DNA of 64,000 bases, from assembly GCA_963682025.1 (NCBI GenBank), contig OY821517.1, forward strand, positions 51,844,162-51,908,161. Direction: 5' to 3'. Source of the stretch: Cordilura impudica. Taxonomy: Eukaryota > Arthropoda > Insecta > Diptera > Scathophagidae. Both the position numbers and the translations under genes were made by a program. The notes below the pieces were generated by a model. It had not been told where the DNA came from. It saw only the letters and a program-made list of their open reading frames with translations, and ran no database searches. Of the stretch, positions 11,401 to 23,515 are shown piece after piece. Position 1 is the stretch's first letter. Every line of letters begins with the position of its first letter.

Positions 11401-14400
11401 TAACCTTTAGACAATGTTGCCATTTCGTTTCTTATAAAATCGTTTCTTAAAGCAAGCGCAATTCAACTAATAATCGATGTCTGTTGTTTAATAGAACTTG
11501 CTGGTCTAAGCGGACTATAAGGTTACAAAGTTTATAAATGTTAAGATTCCATACACCTTTTCCATTTGTGTTTCAAAAAATATCAATGGATTTTCAGAAA
11601 ATATTAATTGCATTTCAGAAAACATCCTTTGACTTTCTGAAATTATCAAATGTATTTCAGAAAATATCAAATGAATTCAGAAATAATCAAATGCATTTCA
11701 GAAAAATCAAATGTATTTCCAAGAAGTATGAAAATTATAGTCGGTCTAGACTCTAGACTGACATGCGCTTAGAGAAATGTTAAGACTAATTGGATATATA
11801 GTAAATAAATATAAGCCAAATTTGAGTTTAAGTATTACGCTGCATTTGTTTTTTCGAAAGCATGTCTTAAAAATCGGTGAAGCCAAAACTTCAAACGTTT
11901 TTGATGTGATTTAGTTATTTTATCCCGAATATATATTTAAATAAGATTTACAGATCGACGGACGGAAGGATATTGCTAAATCGACTTAGAAAGTGATTCT
12001 GAGTCGATCAGTATATGTTTGGTAGTTACAAACATCAACAAAAACTAATTATTTCTTGACCACGAGTGGTATAGGGAAAAAAACTAAAATATAAATATAT
12101 ATCTGTGGTCACAAGCGATAACCGCCTAAGTCGACTTAAGAACAATTTAAGTTATGTATGCTATCATATTCTACTAAACACGCTTTATATTTACGTGAAA
12201 TCCCCATTTCTCTAACATTTTTTAATAAAAAGTTATTAATGAAAACATTCTGACCTAAGTCGTAATGAAGCCCCATTACATTTATATAAAAAGTTATTTT
12301 TCTCAAAAGCATGATTTTCGACTTAGGCGATTAATGCTTATGACCACAGATATTATAACAAATAGAAATGGATATTACCGAATTTAATGTTGGGAATTTC
12401 AAATTATTATTAAAAAAAAAAACTAATTTAAATTAAGAATTTATATAAAAAAAATAAAAAAATTATTGGGAAAAGGATAATAGATATTAAAACATGAAGA
12501 TCTATCGATTAAAAAAAATATTTAGAAACAAAAGGATCATAGGATCCATGAAAGATAATTTCTGTCATCTGGCAAGTCTATGTTAAAGTCATTGGTGATG
12601 GTCCAACTTTTCGTTACATCACGATCCCAAGAATTGCATATATATTTTTCCTTCTTTTGATGCTCTTTTTTTGGCCGAGGAGACAATTAGGGAACCACAA
12701 AAATTTTTGAATATTATAATTTAATTTAATTCCAATATTAACGACACTATTATGGTTGACAATCAGGTATGGCCTGACGACCTCCCGATAGTGCTTTCAG
12801 TTCAACTTAAAATAGATGACGGATGAAAAATAAATCCAAATCTGTTGCCAAAATTACATGGGAAAAATGAATACTTATCGCAATATCACATGAAGATTCG
12901 TGAATGTTTGGAGATGGCAAAAAACCAAAAAGAATCCCTGAAATTTGGAGATATATCTACAGTAGTAAAGGAGGCGTATAAAATGGTCTATAAAGAAGGC
13001 TTAAAATTTCATCAAAAACAAAAGTGGTTCAATGCTAAATGTCACAATGCAAGAAAAGCTTCTTTTAAATGACTGCGTAAATTCACAAAGACCGGTAGCA
13101 AAGAAAACAAAGACAAATATTTAAAAGCAAATAAAATATTTTCAGAAATTTGTAGGGAAGAAAAATCAAAGTACCTATTGCACTTAGAACAAAAGATAGA
13201 TCAAGTCAATAACAGTAAAGATAGGTGGAAAATTGCTAAGGAAATAAGAAATGGTGATGAATTTCCAAGAATAACGGTACCAGCAGAAGAGCTGAACGCA
13301 TATTTTCAACAACTGTTGAATCCAATACAAAATGCAATAGAGTTACAATATGCTGACCTATACCGGGCAAATGATGAGGTGGATAAGGCCATAACAATAA
13401 CCGAAATAAGGCAAGTGCTGCAAAAAGCTAAAGACCACAAGGCACCAGGCGAAGATCGCATCCCATATGAATTCTATAAAAATACTCCAGAAGAATTGTT
13501 AGAAAAGATAGCAACAATGACAAAATATACGATATTTTATATTAAATATAATTTACCCGATACATAAAAAAGGAGATATGGTAATACCAAGTAATTATCG
13601 TGGAATTTCTTTCATGGACTGTCTACCAAAGATAATGGTGTTTGTTTGTTAACAAATAGTCTCTCAGAATGGGCCGAACGTTACAAAATCTTTAATGAAT
13701 ATCAAGGTGGTTTTAGGAAGAACTATTCAACAGTTGACAACATATATAACCTCTCAGCTTAAGTACATTAAAATCTAAATGCGAATAAGAAAACTTATGC
13801 ATTTTTTGTGGATTTTAAAGCAGCTTTCGATAAAATTTCTAGAAATGCACTTATTTACAAGCTACATACAATAGGTCTTTCGTCAAAAGCAGTGAAGTTT
13901 GTAGAAAACATGTATAAAACTACAAATTCGGTAGTGTGTACTGGTCAAGAATTATCAGAGGACTTTTCAACTGTATCAGGCGTAAAACAAAGTTGTCTGC
14001 TATCACCACTACTCTTTGTGTTCTATCTTAATGATCTTCACGATCTTTTTGAAAGAGGACTTAATATCGAACACTTAAATATACGACTGTTGTTATATGC
14101 AGATGATATCGCTATTCTTGCTGATGATATAAACGTTTTGCAGAAAATGATAAGATTACTGTAAAATGTGGGATGTCGAGGTAAATTTAAATAAGTCTGA
14201 GGTTATGATATTCAGAAAAGGTGGAAGAATGTCACGAAATGAAAAATGGTATTTTAAAGGAGAAGAGATTAGAATAGCATCAGAATACTGCTATTTTGGC
14301 GTTACCTTGACACCAAAAATGATTTTCAAAAAACATATTGAAATAAGAACCGCTTCTGCCAAAAGCACCATAAATCAGACATGGAACAACTTTTTGAACT

Positions 14401-17400
14401 AACGCTCGATATCTCTAAGATCTAAATGGAAACTGTTTCTGGCAGTTTGTAGAGCAGTACAAAGTTATAGCGCACAAGTCTGGGGATTTTCTTTGTTCGA
14501 TGAAGTGGATAAACTACAGCTATACTTTTTAAAGAAAATATTAAGAATTCCTCATTTTACACCAACATACACGCTAAGACTTGAAACGGGAATAGAAAAT
14601 GGTCATCTATATACTTTGGACTTACACTTGAGGTATATAAACAAAACTTTGTTCTATTATAATCAGGACAGACTTCCCAATCAGCTCTCCAAAATGCTTA
14701 TTAGACGGCAAATTCTATGGGTGAATGCTATGAATAGAATAGGAGCTGGTTATGGTAACTCATGGACAGAGCAAAATCTCAATCAAACACAATGGGCTGA
14801 AAATCGGATTAATTTATTATATGCACTTAGAACTACCAATAACCAATCTCTTCTAATGAAAGCAGCTGAAACAAGAAAACTTGACCCAATGGCAGGATTC
14901 AGATACATGATAGACGAGTTACGGTTAGAAGACATAACGTGTATTTTCAAGGCAAGAAGTGACCTTATTAAACTTAATGGTAATAATTATCAGTTAAATG
15001 TTTCACACTTATGTTTACTTTGTAATTTGAAGGAAAAAGAAGACATAGAACATTTTATAGGCCGTTGTAATACTCTGAGAGAGTTTACAATTTTACATTT
15101 TGGAAAATCTGTACTTAGTGAAACCGAAATAATCAATATTTTAGATGGCAGGACTGTAGGCTGGCAATCTGTATCAAATTATATGAAAATATGTGTAAAT
15201 TATAGAAACTTTCTAATAGCGGAGTTTAATCCTTAGAAATATTTAAATTGTAAAATTTTTATTTGTTTAAATAGTCTTTCGACTGATGACATATTGTCAA
15301 AGTCGAATATAGATAAATTTTTAATTTAATCTCTTTTTATAATAATGTACATATATTGTTAAATTTAAAACGAAAAATAAAGAATACTACTACTACGACA
15401 CTATTATTAAAATTCCTCAATAAATGTTATTAGTAATGTGATAATTACTAAAATGAGAGACAAAAGGACAAAAATATCAGTAGACTATGCCCGCAGAAAA
15501 AACTCCATGATATTGATTAGATAAAGACGTCACGGATAATTAAGAAAACTAAAGCATTGCTAAAATGTGTTCAAAATGTTAATGCACTATGTACCTTGAA
15601 TACAATTTTTTAATAAATCTAAAGTAAATATTTTGTCTAAACATTAAAACATGTGTTAACCCAATTTTGGTCTCCTTTATTTGTTTATATATACTTATAT
15701 TTAGTTATTCTTTGGTATTCACAAAAAAATATAGAAATCTTTTGTTAATATTTCAAGTTCAAACACAACTTTTAGCGGATATACACAGAATTTAATGCCA
15801 GTCGAATTTCTATATAGTTTTTAGCCGAATTAAAATTGTGTTATCTTAACCGTTATTTCCTTTACCATAACAGAAAACTGTAAGCTGTTATTAAATTTAT
15901 GTTAATACAGTCGAAAATAAAACTCTTCCACTTTAGAAGAAATCGATCAATTTTGTGTTTTCTATTTAATGTGAATTAATTTTAGTGTTTCTTATAATGT
16001 TAAATTATCTAAATAATAATTCAATCAGTATAATCTAATTAAGATAGGGAATAAGTTTAGTAGTGGTTTTTGAAGTAAGGGTTAATATAAATTAATTAAA
16101 TTTTATATTTGTTATTGTTAAAGTACGCGTAAGATATATAAAATCCCTGATCCTCCTGATGGGGGAAATATTATAAATTTAATAGATGCGGATGACGTAT
16201 AAATTGCTGCTTCTTAAATTCTTACACTGTTGAAATAACACAATTTTTTGACAAATGGGAATTAAAATTTAATATCATTAAGTGTTCATGTTCAGTTCTC
16301 TTTCGAAGCCCAAGTCGTTCACATCGCGCGAATTAAGTAAAATCCAGCTTGCAACCTTCCATTGCGAAGGACATGGTCATTTTGTAGTTACGTACGTGCG
16401 ATGTGGAAATTTCTGGCGACATTTTCTTTTTATCAAATAAAAAAAGTCCTAGAACCTGGCAATTTGTTTACTTTAGACACCGCCATTATTAATTTTAAAA
16501 CCAAAATAAAGTGTTTATGTACAATTGTTTAAGGTAAAAAAATATTTGTTTCCAAATGTTAGAAAATTCATTCGATGTATTATAATTACCCTGCAGGAAG
16601 CCTAGAGTCATTTGTCCCCAAGTCACCACTTTTGTCTACTATTTTGTTGGCATTGTCAACTAAGTATCTACACTATTTACTTTGCTTTATCTGTCAAAAA
16701 AAATTTTCATAGAGAAGTTGGGAGTTCTGCTTTTTCTTGATTTTTATAGTTTTGTTTTAAAAATACGTGGTGGTATGAAAGTTGTAAAACAAGATATAGA
16801 AAAATTGAATATAAAAGGTAAATAAAAATATATTTTATAATAATAAATCAAAGAAAAAACATTATAAGTAAACGAAGTTATAAAAGTGAAAGAACAATCA
16901 AATTTGTACAAGCTTGTCTGGTGTTCAAGAATCTCTGGTTCCAATGTCTACATATGGTCCCATAAGAACTACCTAGTCACTACCTAATCAATAGTACCAA
17001 TGTCACTAGTGATTTGCAATGACACGTACATGTTAAATGTCTATAGAAAATTACATTATCTGGGGTATAGTTGGTCAATAGAACTGGTGACAAAGCCAAT
17101 AGTGAATCAGTACTCGTTTACTATTGAGATTTCCTGCAAAGTAAGAATTAATTAGTTTCTTATTTTGATAAATTTACATATTTGGCAGTAATTTTTCAAG
17201 AATAGTTGACTTTTGGATAAATCACAAAAAGCCTTTTTATACCTTACTAGTAGATTCCAGCCCTCAAAATTAGAGTGCAAATTCTAGGAAATTTTATTTT
17301 CTCATTAAATAAAGACCCTAAAGGTATGCTAATCAATTATAATCAATTCACAAATCAACACAAAAAACATACTCATTTTTATTACAAACACATTAACAAA

Positions 17401-19514
17401 TTTAATAAAAACACACACATAGCATTGTATAATTTTATGTATGTGTTAGTAGCAACTATAAATGCAATTTACTCAAAATAAAGGAAAAAAATTTAAAAAT
17501 CTGTAAATCTGCAAATCGGATAAAAAGAAATACTTTTCAAATAGTATACATTTGGTCAAAATGGGGATAAAATGGTAGAACAAAACATAGGTCACAAGAA
17601 ATCGCCTAGCCTATTAATATTATAGATTCCACTATATGGTCAGGGTATAATGACTTTGTGCTGATGTTTGTAACTACCAAAAATATTTTAGCTAGATCCA
17701 TCTTTTATTATGCCGATCGACTCAATTTGATAAATGGATGTAATAAACATACACTAACCTAATTTGATCGAAATCTATATGGTATAGGGTATAAAAATAT
17801 ATAAATTGAAAGAGGCAAAGATTATTTTAGCTTAAATCGGAAAAACGAAGATAACCGTTAACTAATTCTGAGAAATGAACGAAATATAAAACCAAGATGT
17901 ATGTCAACAACATGAACAGCTAATCAAATCAAAAAGTGCAATAAGATTCAATAATAAATACGAAAAATAATTTTTTTTAATTCATTCAGGAATGATTTAA
18001 ACTGAGATCAAAAACAATTTTATCTTATTTCTCTTGTTACCAAAGAAATAATTCTTCGAAAAGATAACACCCTTATCGCGACGAAATTTTACTTTTTAAT
18101 ATTGTCTTGTCGTTAATAATAAAAGATTTTTAATATGTAAAATAATGTTCCTGAATACTTTAGGTCTGGGCGAATCTCAAGTTTTGCACTGGGTCAAAAA
18201 AAAAATAGTGACAATGGCTTCTTAAAAAAAAAAAACATATCAAAGAACACAAGAAAAGACTCAAAAAAATTAAAGGAAAACAATCATTTGGTTTTTTTTC
18301 ACTTTAATGGCATTAAAGATTGCTATCATTTATATAAACATATGTACAACAAACTGCTACATATGTATGTACATATGTTTCTATAAATGATAGTAATTAT
18401 ATAATATGATTAATTATACATCTAACTAAATTCTTGTTAAACAAAAAATAGTTCACATGTTACTAAAAACTATTGTTGTTGTGCTTAAACGCCGTTAAGC
18501 GGTTATAAACATTACAATTTCATATAAATAATATTGTTAATTCAATTATTTATAATTGGATATCAACTATATTAGAAATTATAGCCGTTATTAACACATT
18601 AATTATTTTTTTATTTAGAGCTACATGTTGCCCATACCAGCAATAAAATTTGGCAATTATGACAAGCCCCTGTCTGGCGAACTAACATTGGAAAATAATG
18701 GTCATTCTAGTAAGTAACCCACATTCATGCATCTATGAACAATACGCGGGCGTATTGCTTCCTAAAAATAATTTTGAAAATAAATTATTTATTTATTTTC
18801 CAAATAACAGTTGAGATGGGAGTGCCCGTAACGACAAATGGTAGATTGCCATATATTACCGGTGGTATTATGAAGAGTACATATGAAGCTATGGCTTTGC
18901 ACTTCCACTGGGGCAGAGACGGCAACAAAGGTTCTGAACATGCTATCGACAATCGCCGTTATGATGTAGAAATGCATATCGTTCACAAAAATGTCAAATA
19001 TGAAACTGTTGACGCAGCAGCTCAACACAGAGATGGCTTGGCCGTATTGGGTATAATGTTTAAAATTGTTAATGTAGGTGACTTCAATTATATAGTGTCT
19101 GTTAAGCTGGAGAGCTGAAGTTGTTAGTGTTAATTTATATTATAGGCAGCAGATCGTTATTATCCTGGTTTGAATAAAATCTTTAATCGTTTACCGAATT
19201 TAACGGAGTATGAATCGACGGCAACCATTAATGGTGAAATTACTTTGGGTCAGTTGTTGGGTGATATGAAGACCAAACAATTTTATACTTATAGCGGTTC
19301 GTTGACAACACCAAATTGTGCTGAAGCTGTTACCTGGCATGTTTTTCCGGATCCTCTGCCTATTGCCTACGATCAGATACAAAAATTCTGGTCCATTAAA
19401 GATTCTAATGACAAGCTTTTGGTCAACAACTATAGACCATTACAAGCACGTAATAAACGTCCAGTGTTCTATCGAGTAGGATTATTTAAAATATCGAATT
19501 TTATTAGAGTATAA
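8406..19514 (+). CDS. Secreted alpha-carbonic anhydrase (proximal copy)
   Basis: Predicted to catalyse reversible hydration of CO2 outside the cell or in the secretory lumen. I join exons 8406-8481, 8882-8994, 18619-18709, 18811-19073 and 19146-19514; phases after exons 1-4 are 1, 0, 1, 0, giving 303 aa. Residues 1-21 look like a signal peptide (QVLRNLFLLLPFA). Core motifs are QSPINI, NNGH with shuttle H92, LHFHWG with zinc ligands H124 and H126, GSEH (E136), EMHIVH with zinc ligand H149, and SLTTPNC. C49 and C239 match the disulfide pair of extracellular family members. Human CA II Pro202 corresponds to Asn238 here, an unusual change beside the active-site threonines. The length is typical for the family. 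Intron 2 is 9.6 kb and holds family A and B copies and a non-LTR element. A paralogue lies at 37522-61924. Which fly CAH gene it corresponds to was not decided. Confidence 0.9.
8995..9935. other. Start of intron 2, proximal carbonic anhydrase
   Basis: Unique-looking AT-rich intron sequence. Open frames at 9022-9591 on both strands have no domain, start context or codon bias that I can support. Confidence 0.4.
9937..10736 (+). mobile_element. Family A copy 3, full length
   Basis: A near-complete reference copy. It has the ACAAGTAAG head, the 24-nt palindrome around GGTCTAGACC and GATACCCTATACCATG, then TTGGCTGCAGATATGAAAAA, AAGCAGCTCTATATGGGG, ACACAGACGGACGGACGGAC, and the tail CATAGTGGTATAGGGTATAA. 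The sequence near the left end (ATACCCTATACCA) is inverted at the right end (TGGTATAGGGTAT). The short open frames inside are shared only through copy similarity. Confidence 0.88.
10975..11108. repeat. Small fold-back repeat
   Basis: The left arm reads TTTTAATAAAAAAAATGGAA then TAAATGCCTG. The right arm is its inverse: CAGGCATTTATACC then a T run and ATTAAAAG. The arms are about 36 bp with a loop of about 60 bp. Possibly a tiny MITE. Confidence 0.6.
11575..11720. repeat. ATTTCAGAAAAT degenerate minisatellite
   Basis: About seven loosely conserved units of ATTTCAGAAAATATCAAATG. The unit is close to the reverse complement of the 1060-1335 unit, so the two arrays may be related. Confidence 0.6.
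11728..12080 (+). mobile_element. Decayed family A remnant
   Basis: Starts AAAATTATAGTCGGTCTAGA and keeps scattered later segments (GACGGACGGAAGGATATTGC, GATTCTGAGTCGATCAGTAT, ACCACGAGTGGTATAGGG). The central half is deleted. Confidence 0.65.
12103..12349. mobile_element. MITE E copy 1
   Basis: A 247-bp element whose ends are CTGTGGTCACAAGCGATAAC and the inverse of CTGTGGTCATAAGCATTAAT, followed inward by CGCCTAAGTCGA-like sequence on both sides. A second copy of the same length is at 49458-49704 in the opposite orientation. There is no coding capacity. Confidence 0.8.
12754..15394 (+). mobile_element. 5'-truncated non-LTR retrotransposon
   Basis: Flanked by the 13-bp direct repeat ACGACACTATTAT at 12741-12753 and 15395-15407, which I take as the target-site duplication. 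The 3' end has a short ATACTACTACT tail. The insert starts within the endonuclease C-terminus (DDLPIVLSVQL), continues through reverse transcriptase and ends with a C-terminal region containing CLLC, then H and C spaced as a CCHC finger. It is broken by several stops and frameshifts. It sits in intron 2 of the proximal carbonic anhydrase. Confidence 0.85.
12845..15236 (+). pseudogene. Non-LTR reverse transcriptase pseudogene
   Basis: Open pieces at 12845-13072, 13178-13567, 13808-14164, 14166-14402 and 14493-15236 follow one another in protein order. Recognisable motifs are DHKAPGEDRIPYEFY, FKAAFDKISR, SGVKQSCLLSPLLF (normally QG rather than QS), LLYADDIAILADD (the catalytic YADD box) and, at the C-terminus, CLLCNLKEKEDIEHFIGRC. 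At least four frameshifts or stops prevent a full product. The clade was not determined. Confidence 0.85.
15408..17244. other. Intron sequence, no gene recognised
   Basis: AT-rich unique-looking intron DNA. A segment near 15780-15965 shares CAGAATTT, CCGAATT and CCACTTTAGAA phrases with the putative MITE at 56361-56588, but clear ends are missing. Confidence 0.4.
17246..17629 (+). mobile_element. Family B copy 1
   Basis: Starts ACTAGTAGATTCCAGCCCTC and ends GCCTAGCCTATTAATATTAT followed by AGATT. Internal landmarks are TCATTAAATAAAGACCCTAA and GGTCAAAATGGGGATAAAAT. No open frame is conserved between copies. Confidence 0.85.
17630..17797. mobile_element. Family A fragments, opposed
   Basis: A minus-strand end fragment (CCACTATATGGTCAGGGTAT to TTATGCCGATCGACTC) is joined to a plus-strand fragment (AATGGATGTAATAAACATAC to GGTATAGGGTATAAA). 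It looks like an internally deleted, rearranged copy. Confidence 0.6.
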
Positions 19515-19569
19515 GTCTTTCAAACTTCAGCAATTTATTTATCTCATTAATTCCATCTTCTTCATGTTG

Positions 19570-19685
19570 TATATATATATATATATATATCTGTATATTC
19601 AGACATACGTGTATGTATGTATGTCTGTCATATTCATAACAATTCTATTGAATTATTTATGTATTTATTTATTTATTTATTTATT
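19570..19685. repeat. AT and ATTT microsatellites in 3' UTR
   Basis: A run of TA dinucleotides near 19571-19590 and an ATTT run near 19661-19684 lie in the 3' UTR of the proximal carbonic anhydrase. A GTATGTATGTCTGT run lies between them. Confidence 0.8.
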
Positions 19686-19698
19686 AATCCTATATTGC

Positions 19699-19704
19699 AA
19701 TAAA
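19699..19704 (+). terminator. Poly(A) signal, proximal carbonic anhydrase
   Basis: AATAAA lies 185 nt after the stop codon at 19512-19514 and is followed about 25 nt later by an A-rich stretch. It is the best candidate for the 3' end. Confidence 0.55.
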
Positions 19705-19748
19705 TTAAAAAATGTTTATTTCTTGTAATTAAAAAAAAAAAAAAAAAA

Positions 19749-20430
19749 ACAATTAAGAAATTATAGTCGGTCTAGACCGACTATACATTACCCTATGCCA
19801 TGGTTTAGAGTCCCTATCTCTTCGGTCCAACTAATTGGATATATAAAATAAGCATAAACCAAATTTGAGTGGGATTTTTATTAATTTTTGGGCTGCAGGT
19901 ATGAAAAAGTTCATATCGGATATTATTTTTATATGGGGACTAGGTCGAAATATGGACCGATCCTGACCTTATTTGGTAAAGTAGTTAATATTTAAAAAAA
20001 AATACATACGAACCAAATTTGAGAAAAATCTTTGCAACATTTTTTTTTTTTATAGAATTAAGTGAAAACAAACCCAATTTGACTGAGATCTATATGATAA
20101 TTTGGATCTTATGGGAATTTATGTCGATTTCATAGGGGTCATTTGTATGGGGACTAGGTCTGAACATGAACCGCATTTCACAAATTTCAACAGCGTTCAT
20201 TCTATGGCCGATAAAAGCATATGTACAAAATTTCATCGAAATATATTCATATTTGCGACATGTAGTTTGATTACAAGGTTTGCATGGACACACAGACGGA
20301 CGGATGGACATCGTTAAATCGACTCAGAAAGTAATTCTGAGTCGATCGATATAATCACAGATGGGTCTAGGTCAAATATCTTTGATAGTTACAAACAGCA
20401 GCACAAAGAAATTACACCCAAACCACATGG
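19749..20430 (+). mobile_element. Family A copy 4, internally deleted
   Basis: Palindromic head at 19763-19786. It lacks about 100 bp between the GTGAAAACA and ACAAACCCAATTTGACTGAG segments. The end decays at AAACCACATGG. It is the first of three head-to-tail copies (with 20477-21299 and 21300-21787). Confidence 0.85.
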
Positions 20431-20476
20431 TTGATATTTTACTAAAGTAAAACAAACAAACAAAAAAAAAAAAAAA

Positions 20477-21299
20477 AAGGTAAGAAAATTATAGTCGGTC
20501 TAGACCGACTACACGATACCCTATACCATGCGTTTAGAGACCTATCTCTCAGGCCCAACTAACTGGATATAGAAAATAAGCATAAACCAAATTTGAGTGA
20601 GATTTTTATTATTTTTGGCAGCAGATATGAAAAAATTCATATCGGATGTTATATCTATATGGGGACTTGGCCCAAAAATGGACCGATCCTGACCATGTTT
20701 GGTAAAGTCTCTTGTATTTTACAAAAATATATACAAACAAAATTTGAAAAGAATCCGTGCAATGTTTTTGTTTTCTGATAGATTTAAGTGAAGATCGGGA
20801 AACAGCTCTATATGGGGCCGATGACTAAGAGTTGTCCCATAGGGATCATTTTTGGACTACTGATTAATGGATATAATAAACACATACAAACCCAATTTGA
20901 CTGAGATCTATATGATAATTTGGATCTTATGGCAATTTATGTCGATTTCATAGGGGTGATTTGTATGGGGGCTAGGTCTGCACATGGACCGCTTTTCACT
21001 GATTTCAACAGCGTTCATCCTATGGCCGATAAAAGCTTATATACCAAATTTCATCAAAATATACTCATATTTGCGACCTGCAGTTTGATTACAAGCTTTA
21101 CATGGACACACAGACGGATGGACGGACGGACGGACGGACGGACGGACGGACACACGGACGGACATCGTTAAATCGAATCAGATAGTGATTATGATTCGAT
21201 CGGTATAATAAAATATGGGTCTAGGACAAATATTTTTGGTAGTTACAAACAGCAGCACAAAGTCATTATACCCAAACCACATAGTGGTATAGGGTATAA
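20477..21299 (+). mobile_element. Family A copy 5, expanded GGAC run
   Basis: Full-length copy. The GACGGACGGAC microsatellite is the longest in the window (about 21113-21165) and includes a GGACACACGGAC interruption. Confidence 0.88.
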
Positions 21300-21787
21300 A
21301 AATTTTAGTCGGGCTAGACCGAGTGTTTAAAGAAAGGAGTATAAAATAAATTTGAGTGCAGATACAAAAAAGTTCTAATCGGATGCTATATTTATATGGG
21401 GAATAGATCAAAAAGTTAACCGATCCCGACCATATTTAGTAAAGACACTATCACATGCACAAACCAAATTTCTGTAAAATATTTTTGTGTTTTGGTAGAT
21501 TTAAGTGAAGGTCGAGGGCTATTACTAAGAATTGTCCTACATGTGCTTTTTGTTGTACTACTGACTAATGGGTGTAATTAACATACACCAACCAAATTTT
21601 ACCGGGATCTATACTATAATTTGGATCTTACGTCGATCTCCGATACAACGATTTTCACCAATATCAAATGCGACTATCATATGGCCGAGAAAAACTTTTA
21701 TGCCAAATTTCTAACTCGACTCAGAAAGTAATTCTCAGAAAGTAATTTTGAGTCGATCGGTATAATAAAAAGTGGGTCTAGGTCAGT
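21300..21787 (+). mobile_element. Family A copy 6, diverged
   Basis: Head reads TTTTAGTCGGGCTAGACCGA and abuts the tail of copy 5 directly. Many substitutions and small deletions. The 3' portion is interrupted by the fold-back element at 21788-23262; ATAGTGGTA resumes near 23266. Confidence 0.65.
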
Positions 21788-23262
21788 CATTACTTTTTTT
21801 TGGAATTCCAAGACGAGCGGTTGGGATTATTGTGACACTGGATCTAAAACTTTAGTGCGCAAAATTTAAGCCAAATCGGACAATGCTTTCTGGACGCGCA
21901 TTTAATTCAAAGTTCAAATATGCATTTATATGTAAAAATTATCAAAAAAAATCGTTTTTCATAAAAATTTTGATATTAATAATTGCGTTTCAATTAATTA
22001 ATTTAATAAACCAAAATTTAGAGTAAATTATTTTTCTAATAAAAAAACAAAATCAATTATCGGTTGAAAAACAGCCAAGTTATGTCAAGTTCCCCAGGCA
22101 ATAAATGCGCCGCAGACCACTTGATTAAGAAAATCGAGCTCACATTTTTAAAGACATCGAAATAATTTACAACAACAACAACATTGCATTTTCCTGATCC
22201 CAAAATGATCTTATGTAAAGTATTTTGCATCTCGTCTATTGTTATGCCGTACTAAATTAATGTCAAAACGGTAAGTATTTTTAGCACTATTTCAAAATCT
22301 CCAATTTTACTTTTTCAAAAATTTTGTTCAAGAAATTCACCGAAATCAACGACTAGACTTCAAGTTCTGATTAACAAAATATATGTGATTAAAACTGCCA
22401 AATATTGTAGGCATCCTGTTCTTAATTTGGCGAGGGCAGCGTTTTTATTTCAGCGGATTTGAAGGAAAATGTGAATTTTCATACTTTTTCAACTTTTAGA
22501 CAACATCTTTTTGGTGTTTTCATATTTCAAATATCTTTTCTCAAAATATTATACTACTATACTATATATACTACTATAAGGTCTCAATCTTGAAAATTAA
22601 GGTTAAATTGAAATACTGTAAACTGTCCCTCTTTAAGGTCAAAAGTCAAATTTAAGGAGATTTTAATTAAAAAAAAATATCAAAATAATATATATTTGTG
22701 GAAAAGGATTTCGATAAGACTTGTCGATAATATTTAAATAACTCTAAAAAATAATATTCTGGACTTATTTTCTGAAATTATAGACGAGATGCAAAATACT
22801 TTACATAAGATCATTTTGTGATCAGGAGAATGCAAAAATGTTGTTGTTGTAAGTTATTTTAATGTCCTTAAAAATGTAGGCTCGATTTTCTTAATCAAAT
22901 GGGCTGCGGCGCATTTATTGCCTGGGGAACTTGATATAACTTGGCTGTTTTTCAACCGATAATTGATTTTGTTGTTTTATTAGAAAGTTAATTTATTCTA
23001 TGTAGATTATGGTTTATTAATAAATTTAATTGAAACGCAATTATTAATATTAAAATTTTTGTGAAAAATGATTTTTTTTTGATAATTTTTACATATAAAT
23101 GCATATTTGAAATTTGAACTCAATGCGCGTTCAAACAGCATTGTCCGATTTGGCACAAATTTTGCGCACTAAAGTTTTAGATCCAGTGTCACAATAATCC
23201 GACCCGCATTCCTCAAAATTCGGCCAAATTTTTTTTTTCATACAAACCGCTGTCACCCTACT
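21788..23262. mobile_element. Long fold-back element with 450-bp arms
   Basis: The left arm (about 21800-22262) and right arm (about 22780-23250) are inverted copies: for example GGATTATTGTGACACTGGA logic on one side and TCCAGTGTCACAATAATCC on the other, then GCGCCGCAG against CTGCGGCGC. The central 520 bp is unique to the element and recurs inverted at 63385-63890. No transposase frame survives. The exact ends are uncertain because the outer 40 bp are diverged. Confidence 0.8.
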
Positions 23263-23515
23263 ATATAGTGGTAAATGAAATGAAAATTTCTGACTCGCTT
23301 AAGAGCAACTTAAGGGATCCCCCATTTAAGAATGTCTGTTTCTTTCATACTTTTTAAGTTAAATATAATTTGTACCTTATATATGCTTAATGTTTATAAA
23401 AATAGAACAACATTTTTTAACCGTTGACCGAAGACATAAATATTTGTACTGCCTCACTTGAAGAGTTGTTCTACTGTGCGTACACAATTATGGGAGTTTT
23501 CATTTTATAGATATC

